DNA from: an uncultured Acidobacteriota bacterium
GTDB lineage: Bacteria; Acidobacteriota; Blastocatellia; Pyrinomonadales; Pyrinomonadaceae
NCBI GenBank assembly: GCA_937859595.1
Contig: CALMAH010000038.1
Span: forward strand, 1 to 59,118
Direction: 5' to 3'
Length of the DNA stretch: 59,118 bases
Made by a program: the position numbers and the translations under genes. Under the pieces are notes generated by a model. It saw nothing but the letters and a program-made list of their open reading frames with translations. It was not told the origin of the DNA and did not search any database. This document shows, piece by piece, positions 45,408 to 53,856 of the stretch (position 1 is the stretch's first letter; every line of letters starts with the position of its first letter).

Positions 45408-46028
45408 CTACTTATTACTTCGGAGCATCGGGAGCCATGAGATGGTGAATTCGACTACTAGCAGCGGGATGACCCATGACATCCACTCCTGGGTGGTGTC
45501 TCGTATCGCCTGATCCTGGATATAGAAGAATATATAGTCGCCGGGTATGTCGCCTATGATACGCAGCCATATCAGGATCAGTGCAAACGCATAGCTGCGG
45601 ATCATAAAAAGCCTGTGTTCGACAAAGCGTCCATTTATCGCGCATCGCCATGCGGCAAGCGTGAAGAATAGCCAAAGCGTACCGGCGACAACGATGGGGA
45701 GGCGGGAACCCTCATATTCGATGGTCGCTCCCAGATAGATCGCAGATAAGGCGGCAAATGATGCGCCGATCACATACAACCTGCCTATCAGGCGGTGTAT
45801 CTCCGGGCGGTTATCGCGAAGCTTTGTATAGAATTGAAGCGGAGCGCCAAGAAGCACCGGCAATGCGGCGATAAGGTGTCCAAAATAAAATAACTTTTTG
45901 TTGAAAAGCGAGGGTCCAAGCAGGTCAGGTGTAATAAACCGGTAAAGAACCGCGCGGTAGAGATAATAGGCGCTGAGCACTATGACCAAGGCCCAACCTA
46001 CGCGGACAAGAATATTACGAAATGTCAT
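45408..46028 (-). CDS. DUF2306 membrane protein
   Basis: A 206-residue integral membrane protein with about five or six hydrophobic helices (about 10-28, 50-65, 83-100, 112-128, 145-160, 183-200). Family features: LFNKKLFYFGHLIAALPVLL, RPEIHRLIGRLYVIG and RFVEHRLFMIRSYAF. The conserved histidines in helices (FGHL, EIHR, EHR) resemble haem ligands of cytochrome-b561-like proteins, which is inference. Start ATG 46028; first gene of a two-gene unit with the secreted protein at 44663. Confidence 0.85.
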   Translation of the reverse strand: MTFRNILVRVGWALVIVLSAYYLYRAVLYRFITPDLLGPSLFNKKLFYFGHLIAALPVLLGAPLQFYTKLRDNRPEIHRLIGRLYVIGASFAALSAIYLGATIEYEGSRLPIVVAGTLWLFFTLAAWRCAINGRFVEHRLFMIRSYAFALILIWLRIIGDIPGDYIFFYIQDQAIRDTTQEWMSWVIPLLVVEFTISWLPMLRSNK

Positions 46029-46132
46029 ACGCCGATGTTTTAAGCCGGAGTGATCATAACTACACTTAGTAGTAATGAAAAGACCTTCGTTGCCAATTTG
46101 GGAGAGATTAGGCGATGCGGTATATTTGAACT

Positions 46133-48121
46133 ATGCAATTTCGTCTCATAAGTGAAAATCAGCCGAAGGGTGATCAGCCGGAGGCTATCCGGCAGTTGGT
46201 CGAGGGATTGAACACGGGCGAGCGCGATCAGGTTTTGCTTGGGATAACCGGTAGCGGGAAGACGTTTACGATAGCGAACCTGATCCAGCAGACGCAGCGG
46301 CCGACGCTTGTATTGGCCCATAACAAGACGCTGGCCGCACAGCTTTATCAGGAGTTCAAGACATTTTTTCCTGAGAACGCGGTCGAGTATTTTGTCTCGT
46401 ATTACGACTATTATCAGCCGGAGGCATACGTACCGGCGGCTGATCTTTATATCGAGAAAGAGGCGACGATAAATGATGAGATAGACCGATTGAGGTTGTC
46501 GGCGACGCGGGCGTTGTTTGAGCGGCGGGATGTGATAGTGGTGGCGTCGGTCTCGTGCATATACGGGCTTGGGGATCCGGATGCTTATTTCGGGATGCTT
46601 ATGTTCATCGAACCGGGGATGCAGTTAAATCGCGAAGATTTTTTGAAACGGCTGGTCGAGTTGCAATACGAGCGGGTGAATGTGGATTTTGACCGGGGTA
46701 ATTTCCGCGTGCGGGGCGATGTAGTGGAGATCTATCCGAGCTATCAGGACCAGGCATATCGCGTGGAATTTTGGGGCGACGAGATAGATTCGATCGCGAC
46801 GATCGATCCGCTGCTCGGCGAGGTGCTGCATAAACATACCTCGCGATTGCCGATCTATCCGAAGACGCACTATGTGATGTCGAAGGACACGATAAAACGT
46901 GCGGTACAGACGATAAGGGCGGAACTGGATATACACGAAGAGAAACTGATCGGCGAGGGCAAGGTGGTAGAGGCACAGCGGCTGCATCAGCGAACGATGT
47001 ATGACCTGGAGATGATAAAGGAAATGGGATTTTGCCGCGGGATAGAGAACTATTCGCGGCACCTGACGGGGAAGAAGCCGGGTGAGCCGCCGCCGACACT
47101 GTTGGATTATTTGCCGGAAGATGCGCTGATGGTGATCGACGAATCGCACCAGACGATCCCGCAGCTGGGGGCGATGTTCAAGGGAGATCAATCACGAAAA
47201 GGGACGCTGGTGGAATATGGATTTCGGCTGCCTTCGGCGAAGGACAACAGGCCGCTGAATTTTGTGGAGTTCGAGCAGCGTCGTGGGCAGACGATATATG
47301 TTTCGGCGACGCCGGGGCCTTACGAACTGGAGCAGACTCAGGGCGAGGTGATAGAGCAGATAATACGGCCGACGGGGCTGCTTGATCCGGTCGTGGAGGT
47401 GCGGCCCGTGAAGGGGCAGATAGACGACCTACTCGAAGAATGCCGTGTGCGTGCCGAGCGCAACGAACGGGTTCTGGTCACGACGCTGACAAAGCGGATG
47501 GCGGAGAACCTGAGCGAATATTTTGCCGAGGTAGGCGTTCGGGTAACTTATCTTCACAGTGATATCGAGACGCTGGACAGGATAAAAATACTTCGCGACC
47601 TCAGGCGGGGTGAGTTTGATGTGCTGGTTGGGATAAACCTGCTAAGAGAGGGGCTGGATCTGCCGGAGGTATCGCTGGTCGCGATACTGGACGCAGACAA
47701 GGAGGGGTTTCTGAGGTCGGAGCGTTCGCTGATACAGACGATCGGGCGAGCCGCAAGGAACGCGGGCGGAAAGGCAATACTCTATGCGGACAAGATAACA
47801 AACTCGATGGAACACGCTATGGGCGAGACCAACAGGCGGCGGGGGATACAGGAAGAATTTAATCGCGAGAACGGTATAACGCCGACGACCATCGTAAAGC
47901 CCATCGAGGCAACGCTGGTTACGGCGTACGAGGCGGATTACTTTAAGGTTCCGCTGGATATGGACGGGTTGGAGGAATACTCGCCGAAGCAGCTAAAAGA
48001 GACCATCGCACAGCTCGAAGCAGATATGCGAAATGCCGCGAAGGAGCTGAAATTTGAACGGGCGGCGGAGATAAGGGATAAGTTGAAATATCTTCGCGAA
48101 CGCGAGCTTTCCGTGAGATAA
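46133..48121 (+). CDS. uvrB: Excinuclease ABC subunit B
   Basis: A full-length 662-residue UvrB. It verifies DNA damage delivered by UvrA and recruits UvrC. Motifs in order: Walker [13 protein letters not shown], beta-hairpin [12 protein letters not shown], Walker B-like [19 protein letters not shown], helicase [11 protein letters not shown], and the C-terminal UVR motif ([29 protein letters not shown]) that binds UvrC. Start ATG 46133. With mfd in the same window the organism has both global and transcription-coupled nucleotide excision repair. No LexA-box-like palindrome is evident in the 104-bp upstream gap. Confidence 0.99.
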   Translation: MQFRLISENQPKGDQPEAIRQLVEGLNTGERDQVLLGITGSGKTFTIANLIQQTQRPTLVLAHNKTLAAQLYQEFKTFFPENAVEYFVSYYDYYQPEAYVPAADLYIEKEATINDEIDRLRLSATRALFERRDVIVVASVSCIYGLGDPDAYFGMLMFIEPGMQLNREDFLKRLVELQYERVNVDFDRGNFRVRGDVVEIYPSYQDQAYRVEFWGDEIDSIATIDPLLGEVLHKHTSRLPIYPKTHYVMSKDTIKRAVQTIRAELDIHEEKLIGEGKVVEAQRLHQRTMYDLEMIKEMGFCRGIENYSRHLTGKKPGEPPPTLLDYLPEDALMVIDESHQTIPQLGAMFKGDQSRKGTLVEYGFRLPSAKDNRPLNFVEFEQRRGQTIYVSATPGPYELEQTQGEVIEQIIRPTGLLDPVVEVRPVKGQIDDLLEECRVRAERNERVLVTTLTKRMAENLSEYFAEVGVRVTYLHSDIETLDRIKILRDLRRGEFDVLVGINLLREGLDLPEVSLVAILDADKEGFLRSERSLIQTIGRAARNAGGKAILYADKITNSMEHAMGETNRRRGIQEEFNRENGITPTTIVKPIEATLVTAYEADYFKVPLDMDGLEEYSPKQLKETIAQLEADMRNAAKELKFERAAEIRDKLKYLRERELSVR

Positions 48122-48148
48122 TTAAAAAATCTGACTTCCGATTTCAAA

Positions 48149-49360
48149 ATGATCGTACGATTAGTCACAATTCTGACAGCGATTCTCCTGTTGTCCGTAT
48201 GGGTCAGTTCGCAGGACCTGCGAAAGTTCAAAGGAAAACTTGAAACTGAGCTAAGCCCTGATATGGTTCATATCTATCAGCGGATCTTCGAGGCTACTTC
48301 TGCACGATCAGTGAAATTTGTTCCGCCTCTAAGCAGGGCGGCGAATATAACATCGGGAATGTTGACCGATCAGACACTGGCGGAAGGAAAACGTGCCGTT
48401 TTTCTTGTTGAGGAATCGGCTTCAAATACATTCCTGGGAATCGACCTGGATAGGGACGGCACTATTCGGGCAGATGAGCGGTTTCGTCTGAAGCCGAACG
48501 GCGGTAATGCGTTCGAAACCGTCATCAGACTTCCAATTAAACACAATATCTTTAAGTCGTTTCCGGTTTTTATTCGTTTTCATGCAGGCTTTGAGCATCC
48601 TCAGCTGCCGAAAACCTCCCGGCTTCTCGAGCAATCAGTTTGGACATTGGCGTTTGGAAAGGTGGAGGTCGAAGGCAAATCTGTCCTATTTCAGTATCCA
48701 TTCGATCCATTATCACCTGAGATGAGTACTACAAAAGGGCTGTTCGGGATAGATGTAGACGGGGACGGATCTATTCGTAATGAGCAGTTTTCTGCTGAGA
48801 CATCCTATGCCACGGACGAAGAACTTGTATTTCGATATGGCGACATTTATTTGTCGACATCCAGTATTGACCTGAAAAAGAACGAGATCATTGTAAGAGA
48901 GCGAGGGAAAGACGAATACTTCAAGATCGAGTTGGAAGTCGGCAAAGTGATGCCGGATTTCAAGTTTGTAGATTTTGACGGCAAAGCGCGTTCGCTTTCG
49001 GAGTTTCGAGGTAAATACCTTCTGATCGATTTCTGGGGTCTGTGGTGTTTTGATTGTTTGCGGGAAACGCCGTTTCACGTTGAAGCTTATGAGAGGTTCA
49101 AATCGCGCGGGTTCGATATTTTGTCGATAAATACGGATGAAGATATCGATCTCGTCAAAGATTACATGAAAAAGAACGGGATGGAGTGGACACAGGCACG
49201 GAATGATAGCGTTAGGCAGTTGATCGAACGCGACTATAGAATTCAGGAATATCCTTCTACCCTATTGCTCGATCCTGATGGAAAAGTGCTCGTGCTTGAC
49301 CAAAAGCAGCTTCGTGGTAACCAGTTCATCTTGACGCTTGAACGAATTTTGCCGAAATAG
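48149..49360 (+). CDS. TlpA-like thiol-disulfide oxidoreductase with N-terminal unknown domain
   Basis: A 403-residue exported protein: signal-like N-terminus (IVRLVTILTAILLLSVWVSS). Residues ~25-255 form an unassigned region with two acidic Ca-loop-like segments (LDRDGTIRADERF and VDGDGSIRNEQF). The C-terminal ~145 residues are a TlpA/ResA-type thioredoxin domain: GKVMPDFKFVDFDGKARSLS, active site WCFDC (Cys-Phe-Asp-Cys), then DILSINTDED and the cis-Pro YPSTLLLDPDG. CFDC is a variant of the common CxxC. Start ATG 48149, 27 bases after uvrB. Confidence 0.87.
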   Translation: MIVRLVTILTAILLLSVWVSSQDLRKFKGKLETELSPDMVHIYQRIFEATSARSVKFVPPLSRAANITSGMLTDQTLAEGKRAVFLVEESASNTFLGIDLDRDGTIRADERFRLKPNGGNAFETVIRLPIKHNIFKSFPVFIRFHAGFEHPQLPKTSRLLEQSVWTLAFGKVEVEGKSVLFQYPFDPLSPEMSTTKGLFGIDVDGDGSIRNEQFSAETSYATDEELVFRYGDIYLSTSSIDLKKNEIIVRERGKDEYFKIELEVGKVMPDFKFVDFDGKARSLSEFRGKYLLIDFWGLWCFDCLRETPFHVEAYERFKSRGFDILSINTDEDIDLVKDYMKKNGMEWTQARNDSVRQLIERDYRIQEYPSTLLLDPDGKVLVLDQKQLRGNQFILTLERILPK

Positions 49361-49440
49361 TTCAAATTAGCCGAGAGCAGATATGCCGCTTGTGCTCACG
49401 TCAAATGTGCCCTCGTTCGAATCTAGGCTAAAATAACTCA

Positions 49441-50985
49441 ATGCAAGTCAAAACGCAGGTAGAGGACCTGCAAAATTATCTGACCGATGCGAGCAATATG
49501 CCGGGGGGGTATGCTGAGCGGTTATTTGTTCCGGAGACGGCTGAGGATGTCGCGGCGGTATTGCGTGAGGCGAATGAGGCCGGTGTGGCTGTCACGATCT
49601 CGGGGGCAAGGACGGGGACGGTCGGCGGGGCAGTGCCTTTTGGCGGGTATTTGATCTCGCTGGAGCGGCTTAATGTGATCAAGAGTATAGACAGAACGGC
49701 AATGACGGCGGTGGTCGAGCCGGGCGTTGTATTGGCGGACTTTACGAAAGCTGTCGAAGCGGAAGGCTTGTTCTATCCGCCGGACCCGACCGAATGGAGC
49801 TGTCAGATCGGAGGAACCGTTGCGACAAACGCCTCCGGGGCGAGGAGCTTTAAGTATGGTGCAACTCGTGAGTTTGTTCAGCGATTAGAGATAACTCTCG
49901 CCGACGGCGACACTTTAACGCTGTCGCGTTCCCGCCCGAATCATGCCTCGAACGATGGCACCCTCAACCTGACGACCAACAGTGGCAGGACTATCGCTTT
50001 GAAGATTCCCACATACAAGCGGCCGAGTGTTAGAAAGAACGTCAGCGGCTATTTCAACGGTGATAACCAAGTTATTCCCGAAGCGGTCGATCTATTCATA
50101 GGAAGTGAAGGCACTCTGGGTGTGATCACCGAGATCGAGTTGAGATTGATCAATAAGCCGAAAGGATCGTTTAGCGGTATCGTATTCTTTAAGGACAATC
50201 GAAACCTTTTGGCATTTGTTGAGGAAGCGAAAGGAATGTCGTTTGGCATATTGGAATCCGAAATTCAGCCGCAAGTTCCCGAAGGTGCGACCCCGTTCTT
50301 CGCCGACTGGTACTTGCAGGCGACACTAATTGAGTACTTTGACGACCAGGCGTTGGCGTTCATCAAAGAGAAGTTTCCCGAAACACCCGAAGGAATGGCC
50401 GGTGCTATCTTTTTCGAGCAAGAGACATCTGAGGAAACGGAAGACGTTTTGCTCGAACAATGGAACGCTCTGCTGGAAAAGCACAATGCCGACCTTGAGC
50501 GTTCCTGGTTTACGACGACCGAGCAAGACCGGGAGCGGATGCGTGAGTTTAGGCATGCGCTGCCGGTGGCGGTAAACGAGCGGGTCGTAAGAAACAAAAA
50601 GAAAAAGATCGGCACGGATATGGCGGTGCCGGATGAGAACTTTGCAGGTTTTTTGAAATATCAGAAGCAATTGCTTGATGCCAGCGGCATTGACTACGTG
50701 ATCTTTGGGCATATTGGCGATTGTCACCTTCACGCGAACTTGCTGCCGAAAGATGATGCCGAGGCGGTGCGTTCGCGGCATATTTACGGGCGGTTTATTG
50801 CTCAGGCGATCATGCTCGGCGGCTGTGTTTCGGCAGAGCACGGCATTGGAAAGCTCAAGGCAAAGTATCTTTATGTCGCGATGGGCGAGAGGTATTTGAA
50901 CGAAATGGCAGAATTGAAGCGGGCATTTGATCCGAAGGGGATACTTGGCCGCGGGAATTTGTTTGGTTTAGAGAACCGGTATTAG
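49441..50985 (+). CDS. FAD-linked oxidase (GlcD / D-lactate dehydrogenase type)
   Basis: A 514-residue flavoenzyme. The N-terminal PCMH FAD-binding domain (about 25-210) shows VTISGARTGTVGGAVPFGGY, EPGVVLADF, PDPTEWSCQIGGTVATNASG and GATREFV. The C-terminal FAD-oxidase domain ends with IFGHIGDCHLHANLLP and ISAEHGIG-type (VSAEHGIGKLKAKYL) segments, the zinc/substrate-binding part of GlcD, DLD and alkyl-dihydroxyacetonephosphate synthase relatives. Substrate likely a 2-hydroxyacid such as lactate or glycolate. There is no GlcE/GlcF partner next to it. Start ATG 49441; 35 bp before the HAD gene, same strand. Confidence 0.92.
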   Translation: MQVKTQVEDLQNYLTDASNMPGGYAERLFVPETAEDVAAVLREANEAGVAVTISGARTGTVGGAVPFGGYLISLERLNVIKSIDRTAMTAVVEPGVVLADFTKAVEAEGLFYPPDPTEWSCQIGGTVATNASGARSFKYGATREFVQRLEITLADGDTLTLSRSRPNHASNDGTLNLTTNSGRTIALKIPTYKRPSVRKNVSGYFNGDNQVIPEAVDLFIGSEGTLGVITEIELRLINKPKGSFSGIVFFKDNRNLLAFVEEAKGMSFGILESEIQPQVPEGATPFFADWYLQATLIEYFDDQALAFIKEKFPETPEGMAGAIFFEQETSEETEDVLLEQWNALLEKHNADLERSWFTTTEQDRERMREFRHALPVAVNERVVRNKKKKIGTDMAVPDENFAGFLKYQKQLLDASGIDYVIFGHIGDCHLHANLLPKDDAEAVRSRHIYGRFIAQAIMLGGCVSAEHGIGKLKAKYLYVAMGERYLNEMAELKRAFDPKGILGRGNLFGLENRY

Positions 50986-51020
50986 CGGGCGGGCCGCGGA
51001 AAGGCGGGAATCAAAACGTT

Positions 51021-51716
51021 ATGATAAAAGCAATTTTAATGGATTGGAACGGGGTGGTCATTGATGACGAGCAGGTGCAGTGCGAGGCTTATCGCGAGGT
51101 GATGAAACCCCACGGTATCGAACTGACGGACGAAGGCTATTACGCTCGGATGGGGATGAACGACGTGGCTTTCATCCGGTCGGTCTTTGCCGAAGCAGGG
51201 AAGGAACTGGCCGATGATGAGCTGGAATCGGTAAAGGCCGCAAAGACGGCGAAATGGCGCGAAAGCGTGTCGAAAAATTTGCCGCTATTTGACGGGATAG
51301 AGAATTTCGTAAGGAAGACCTCTACCGAACTCGATCTCGGTGTGGTAAGCATGGCGAACCGCGAAGAGATCGATCTGGTTTTGGATCTCAGCGGGCTGCG
51401 GCCTTATTTTTCAGTGGTGTTGACGGCGGAGGATATCCATACGCATAAGCCCGACCCGGCCTGCTATCGTGAAGGTTTCAGACAGATAGACCTTGCTCGC
51501 ATTGCAAAGGGCGGGCTGCCGATGGTGCATGCCGATTGCCTTGTGATCGAAGATTCGCCGCAGGGAGTGCAGGCCGGGAAGGCTGCCGATCTGCCGGTCC
51601 TTGGCGTGGCGAATACGGTTTCTGCGGATGAGCTTCGTGCTGCCGGCGCGGACGCCGTAGGCGAACGGCTGGACGACTGGATGCCGGAGACGTTTCGGCG
51701 AGTCTTCGCCAGATGA
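51021..51716 (+). CDS. HAD-superfamily hydrolase, beta-phosphoglucomutase-like
   Basis: A 231-residue HAD hydrolase with motif I DWNGVVIDDE (nucleophile Asp8), motif II/S in GVVSMANRE, motif III Lys in HTHKPDPACY and motif IV VIEDSPQGVQAG. Instead of the usual DxD, the second motif I acid is Asn10 (D-W-N). HADs with D-F/W-N-G are known and may have altered acid-base chemistry. The cap (about 18-90) is C1 type. Likely substrate a sugar phosphate. Its stop codon lies inside the left heptad inverted repeat of the following element. Start ATG 51021. Confidence 0.88.
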   Translation: MIKAILMDWNGVVIDDEQVQCEAYREVMKPHGIELTDEGYYARMGMNDVAFIRSVFAEAGKELADDELESVKAAKTAKWRESVSKNLPLFDGIENFVRKTSTELDLGVVSMANREEIDLVLDLSGLRPYFSVVLTAEDIHTHKPDPACYREGFRQIDLARIAKGGLPMVHADCLVIEDSPQGVQAGKAADLPVLGVANTVSADELRAAGADAVGERLDDWMPETFRRVFAR

Positions 51717-51739
51717 GAAATGTGAAATGAGAAGTGAGA
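51713..51739 (+). repeat. Left heptad inverted repeat of the four-helix-bundle element
   Basis: Heptads ATGAGAA, ATGTGAA, ATGAGAA then GTGAGA. It is the reverse complement of 52108-52134 at 24 of 27 positions, and the inner 16 bases (51724-51739) match perfectly. It contains the stop codon of the HAD gene. Confidence 0.85.
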
Positions 51740-51747
51740 TATAGTTG

Positions 51748-52101
51748 ATGAAGACGAACGTTCTAAAGGAAAAGTCCTACGCGTTTGCATTGCGAATTAT
51801 AAAGCTGTATCAATATCTGGCAACCGAACACAAGGAATTTGTATTGTCGAAACAGGTTTTGCGTTCTGGCACTTCCATCGGCGCCAATATCGAGGAAGCG
51901 TTTCAGGGGCAGTCGAAATCGGATTTTGTACATAAACTTTCAATCGCAAATAAAGAGGCCTTTGAAACCCACTATTGGCTTAGACTGCTTCGAGACAGTT
52001 CGATCTTGACGCGTAAACAGGCAGAATCGCTTTTAGATGAATGCGACGAACTGCAGCGGATGCTTATTGCCGCAATAAAAACCTCGAAATCTAAAAGGTA
52101 A
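51748..52101 (+). CDS. Four-helix-bundle protein (S23 / 23S rRNA intervening-sequence type)
   Basis: A 117-residue protein of the four-helix-bundle family, also called S23 or IVP. Conserved features are SYAFALRIIKLYQYLA, VLSKQVLRSGTSIGANIEEA, QSKSDFVHKLSIANKEAFETHYWLR and the final helix LDECDELQRMLIAAIK. Homologues are encoded in intervening sequences inside 23S rRNA genes and as Avd in diversity-generating retroelements, and bind nucleic acid. Here it is not in an rRNA gene and no reverse transcriptase is near. ATG 51748 is chosen over the adjoining TTG 51745. It lies exactly between the two arms of a 27-bp heptad inverted repeat, suggesting the gene and arms move or fold as a unit. Confidence 0.9.
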   Translation: MKTNVLKEKSYAFALRIIKLYQYLATEHKEFVLSKQVLRSGTSIGANIEEAFQGQSKSDFVHKLSIANKEAFETHYWLRLLRDSSILTRKQAESLLDECDELQRMLIAAIKTSKSKR

Positions 52102-52107
52102 ATTGTT

Positions 52108-52134
52108 TCTCACTTCTCATTTCGCACCTCTCAT
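52108..52134 (-). repeat. Right heptad inverted repeat of the four-helix-bundle element
   Basis: TCTCACTTCTCATTTC (52108-52123) is the exact reverse complement of 51724-51739. The rest (GCACCTCTCAT) pairs with 51713-51723 with three mismatches. It ends nine bases before the next start codon. Confidence 0.85.
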
Positions 52135-52143
52135 TTTGTACTT

Positions 52144-53652
52144 ATGTCTCAATATTTTATTTCAATAGAAGATGCCGAGCGTGATCTGCTGGCGGCGGCG
52201 GCTTATCTGGTGGAGCAGATGCCGGCGAGCGACGACCGCGACGAGGCGATGTCGGCCGTGGTGCCGCAGTATCTGGCGCGTGGTGAGGTGGATCTGGCCG
52301 CCGGGCTTGCGGATGCGGTTGACGATCCGCACGTTCGCGACAAGCTGTTGATCCAGGTCGCGGCAAAATGTGCCGATCTCGACGACGATGAATATGCGAT
52401 ACAGCTTGCCGACGCCGTCGAGGAATACGGCCTTCAGGCGCAGGCGAGGGCCGCGATCGCCATGACAAAGGCGTCAAAGGGAGATTTTGAAAAGGCCCGC
52501 GAGATAGCCGATTCGCTCACTCATCCGGACGAGGTCCTTGCCGGCGTTGCGGTCAGGCAGGCCGACGCGGGCGACGAAGCCGCAGCAATGGACACTCTTT
52601 CTGAGATAGACTATCCGGCCGCAGCGGTGGCTGCGCTGATGGCAATGGCGGCGATGCGGCTGGAAAAAGAGGACCAGCCGAAAGCGGCCGAATATCTGGA
52701 AACTGCGGTTTCGCTTGCTCTTGAAATAGAGCACGACGAGGAGCGGATTCGAGCACTTGCGGACATCGGCACTGCATTCGTTGACGCCGGGCGAAAGGAC
52801 AAAGCGATAGAGACGCTCGACCGGGCGAGGGAATATGGCGAGGGGTTGGACAACGTACATCGCGACGCCTTGCTTTCGGCCGTTTCGCAGGGGTTCATGC
52901 ATGCCGGAAGCGTTGATCTGGCCGACAGAGCGTTGGATATGGTAGCGGACAAAACGCAGATCGCCAATGCATTGCTGGGTTTTGCAAGGGACTACTGGCG
53001 AAGAGACGAAGCCGACGAAGCCTATGAAGCCCTCGAAGAGTCGTATGAGGTCCTCCGCTCTCAGCGCGAAAGCGAGACACGCGACACCAAGGCGAAAAAT
53101 GCGCTTTTTGCCTCGATAGCCGCTCAGTATGCCGGTTTTGACCGGGGCGAGCGGGCGATAGAGATCGCAGAGGGAATTGAAGACGAAGAGCAATCGACGG
53201 CGGCGCTTGCCGAGATCGCTCGCATTATGACAAAGCAGAGCCACGACGAACTCGCCCGCCAGGCCCTTGACGCCATCCCCGACGAAGGGCGGCGTGCTCT
53301 TGCCATCATAGGGATGAGCGATGTAATGGCGAATGCCGGTGAGAACGAGGCCGCGATCTCCCTGCTAAACGAAACAGCCGATCATTTAGATAACATACAA
53401 CAGTTTTCATTGAGATCGCTCATTTTGAACGAGATCGCGGCACGTGCGGCCGAACATGATCTCGAGGGGTTGTTTAACAGATCGTTCAATGGTCTTTTTG
53501 AAACGCTTGGCCAGGTGAAAGGCGATGTCCACAGGGTCAATGCCCTAACAGGCATGTCAAAGGTGATCGATAAGTATGGCCTCGAGATCCCCGACAGCGA
53601 TCTTGAAAGGCTCCGGTCTTTTGTAGCAAGCGCCCGTGCAAATGTTTTTTGA
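52144..53652 (+). CDS. Alpha-solenoid (TPR-like) protein of unknown function
   Basis: A 502-residue cytoplasmic protein made almost wholly of short helical pairs of 30-40 residues, of which the recurring phrase is A-x-x-A-D/E-x-I-x-D/E: YAIQLADAVEEYGLQAQARAAIA, KAREIADSL, LADRALDMVADKTQIANALLGFA, RAIEIAEGIEDEEQSTAALAEIA, ARQALDAIPDEGRRALAIIGM. It is strongly acidic and Ala-rich, without a signal peptide or cysteine cluster. Such solenoids are scaffolds for protein-protein contacts. No enzymatic motif is present. The start ATG 52144 lies just outside the heptad element, whose right arm occupies the place of a normal leader, so the ribosome binding site is unclear. Confidence 0.8.
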   Translation: MSQYFISIEDAERDLLAAAAYLVEQMPASDDRDEAMSAVVPQYLARGEVDLAAGLADAVDDPHVRDKLLIQVAAKCADLDDDEYAIQLADAVEEYGLQAQARAAIAMTKASKGDFEKAREIADSLTHPDEVLAGVAVRQADAGDEAAAMDTLSEIDYPAAAVAALMAMAAMRLEKEDQPKAAEYLETAVSLALEIEHDEERIRALADIGTAFVDAGRKDKAIETLDRAREYGEGLDNVHRDALLSAVSQGFMHAGSVDLADRALDMVADKTQIANALLGFARDYWRRDEADEAYEALEESYEVLRSQRESETRDTKAKNALFASIAAQYAGFDRGERAIEIAEGIEDEEQSTAALAEIARIMTKQSHDELARQALDAIPDEGRRALAIIGMSDVMANAGENEAAISLLNETADHLDNIQQFSLRSLILNEIAARAAEHDLEGLFNRSFNGLFETLGQVKGDVHRVNALTGMSKVIDKYGLEIPDSDLERLRSFVASARANVF

Positions 53653-53856
53653 GCCGAGGAAAACTGTATCGAACTAGAAAATGGTGAGTAGAAAAACGCT
53701 TCGTTAGCTAAGGCAGTGTTATACCCGTGAGCCCACGGGTCCTGCATGTATCGTCGAAGTGAATAAATGATGAACCACGCCGACTGCTGCAAATTGAATA
53801 TTCTGCGTCGCTGGAACTCTCACCGTCTATTCGGCTAGAAATCTCGTAATGAAGAC

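Noticed and set aside
49364..49434. tRNA-like segment before the FAD-linked oxidase gene: canonical TTCGAAT T-loop, a 7-base CGTCAAA anticodon-like loop and partly pairing ends
   Set aside because: Position 33 would be G instead of U, there is no variable loop, and the acceptor and T-stems have mismatches. I regard it as chance.
51748..52101. Diversity-generating retroelement (Avd-type four-helix protein)
   Set aside because: No reverse transcriptase, template repeat or variable repeat is found in the neighbouring sequence.
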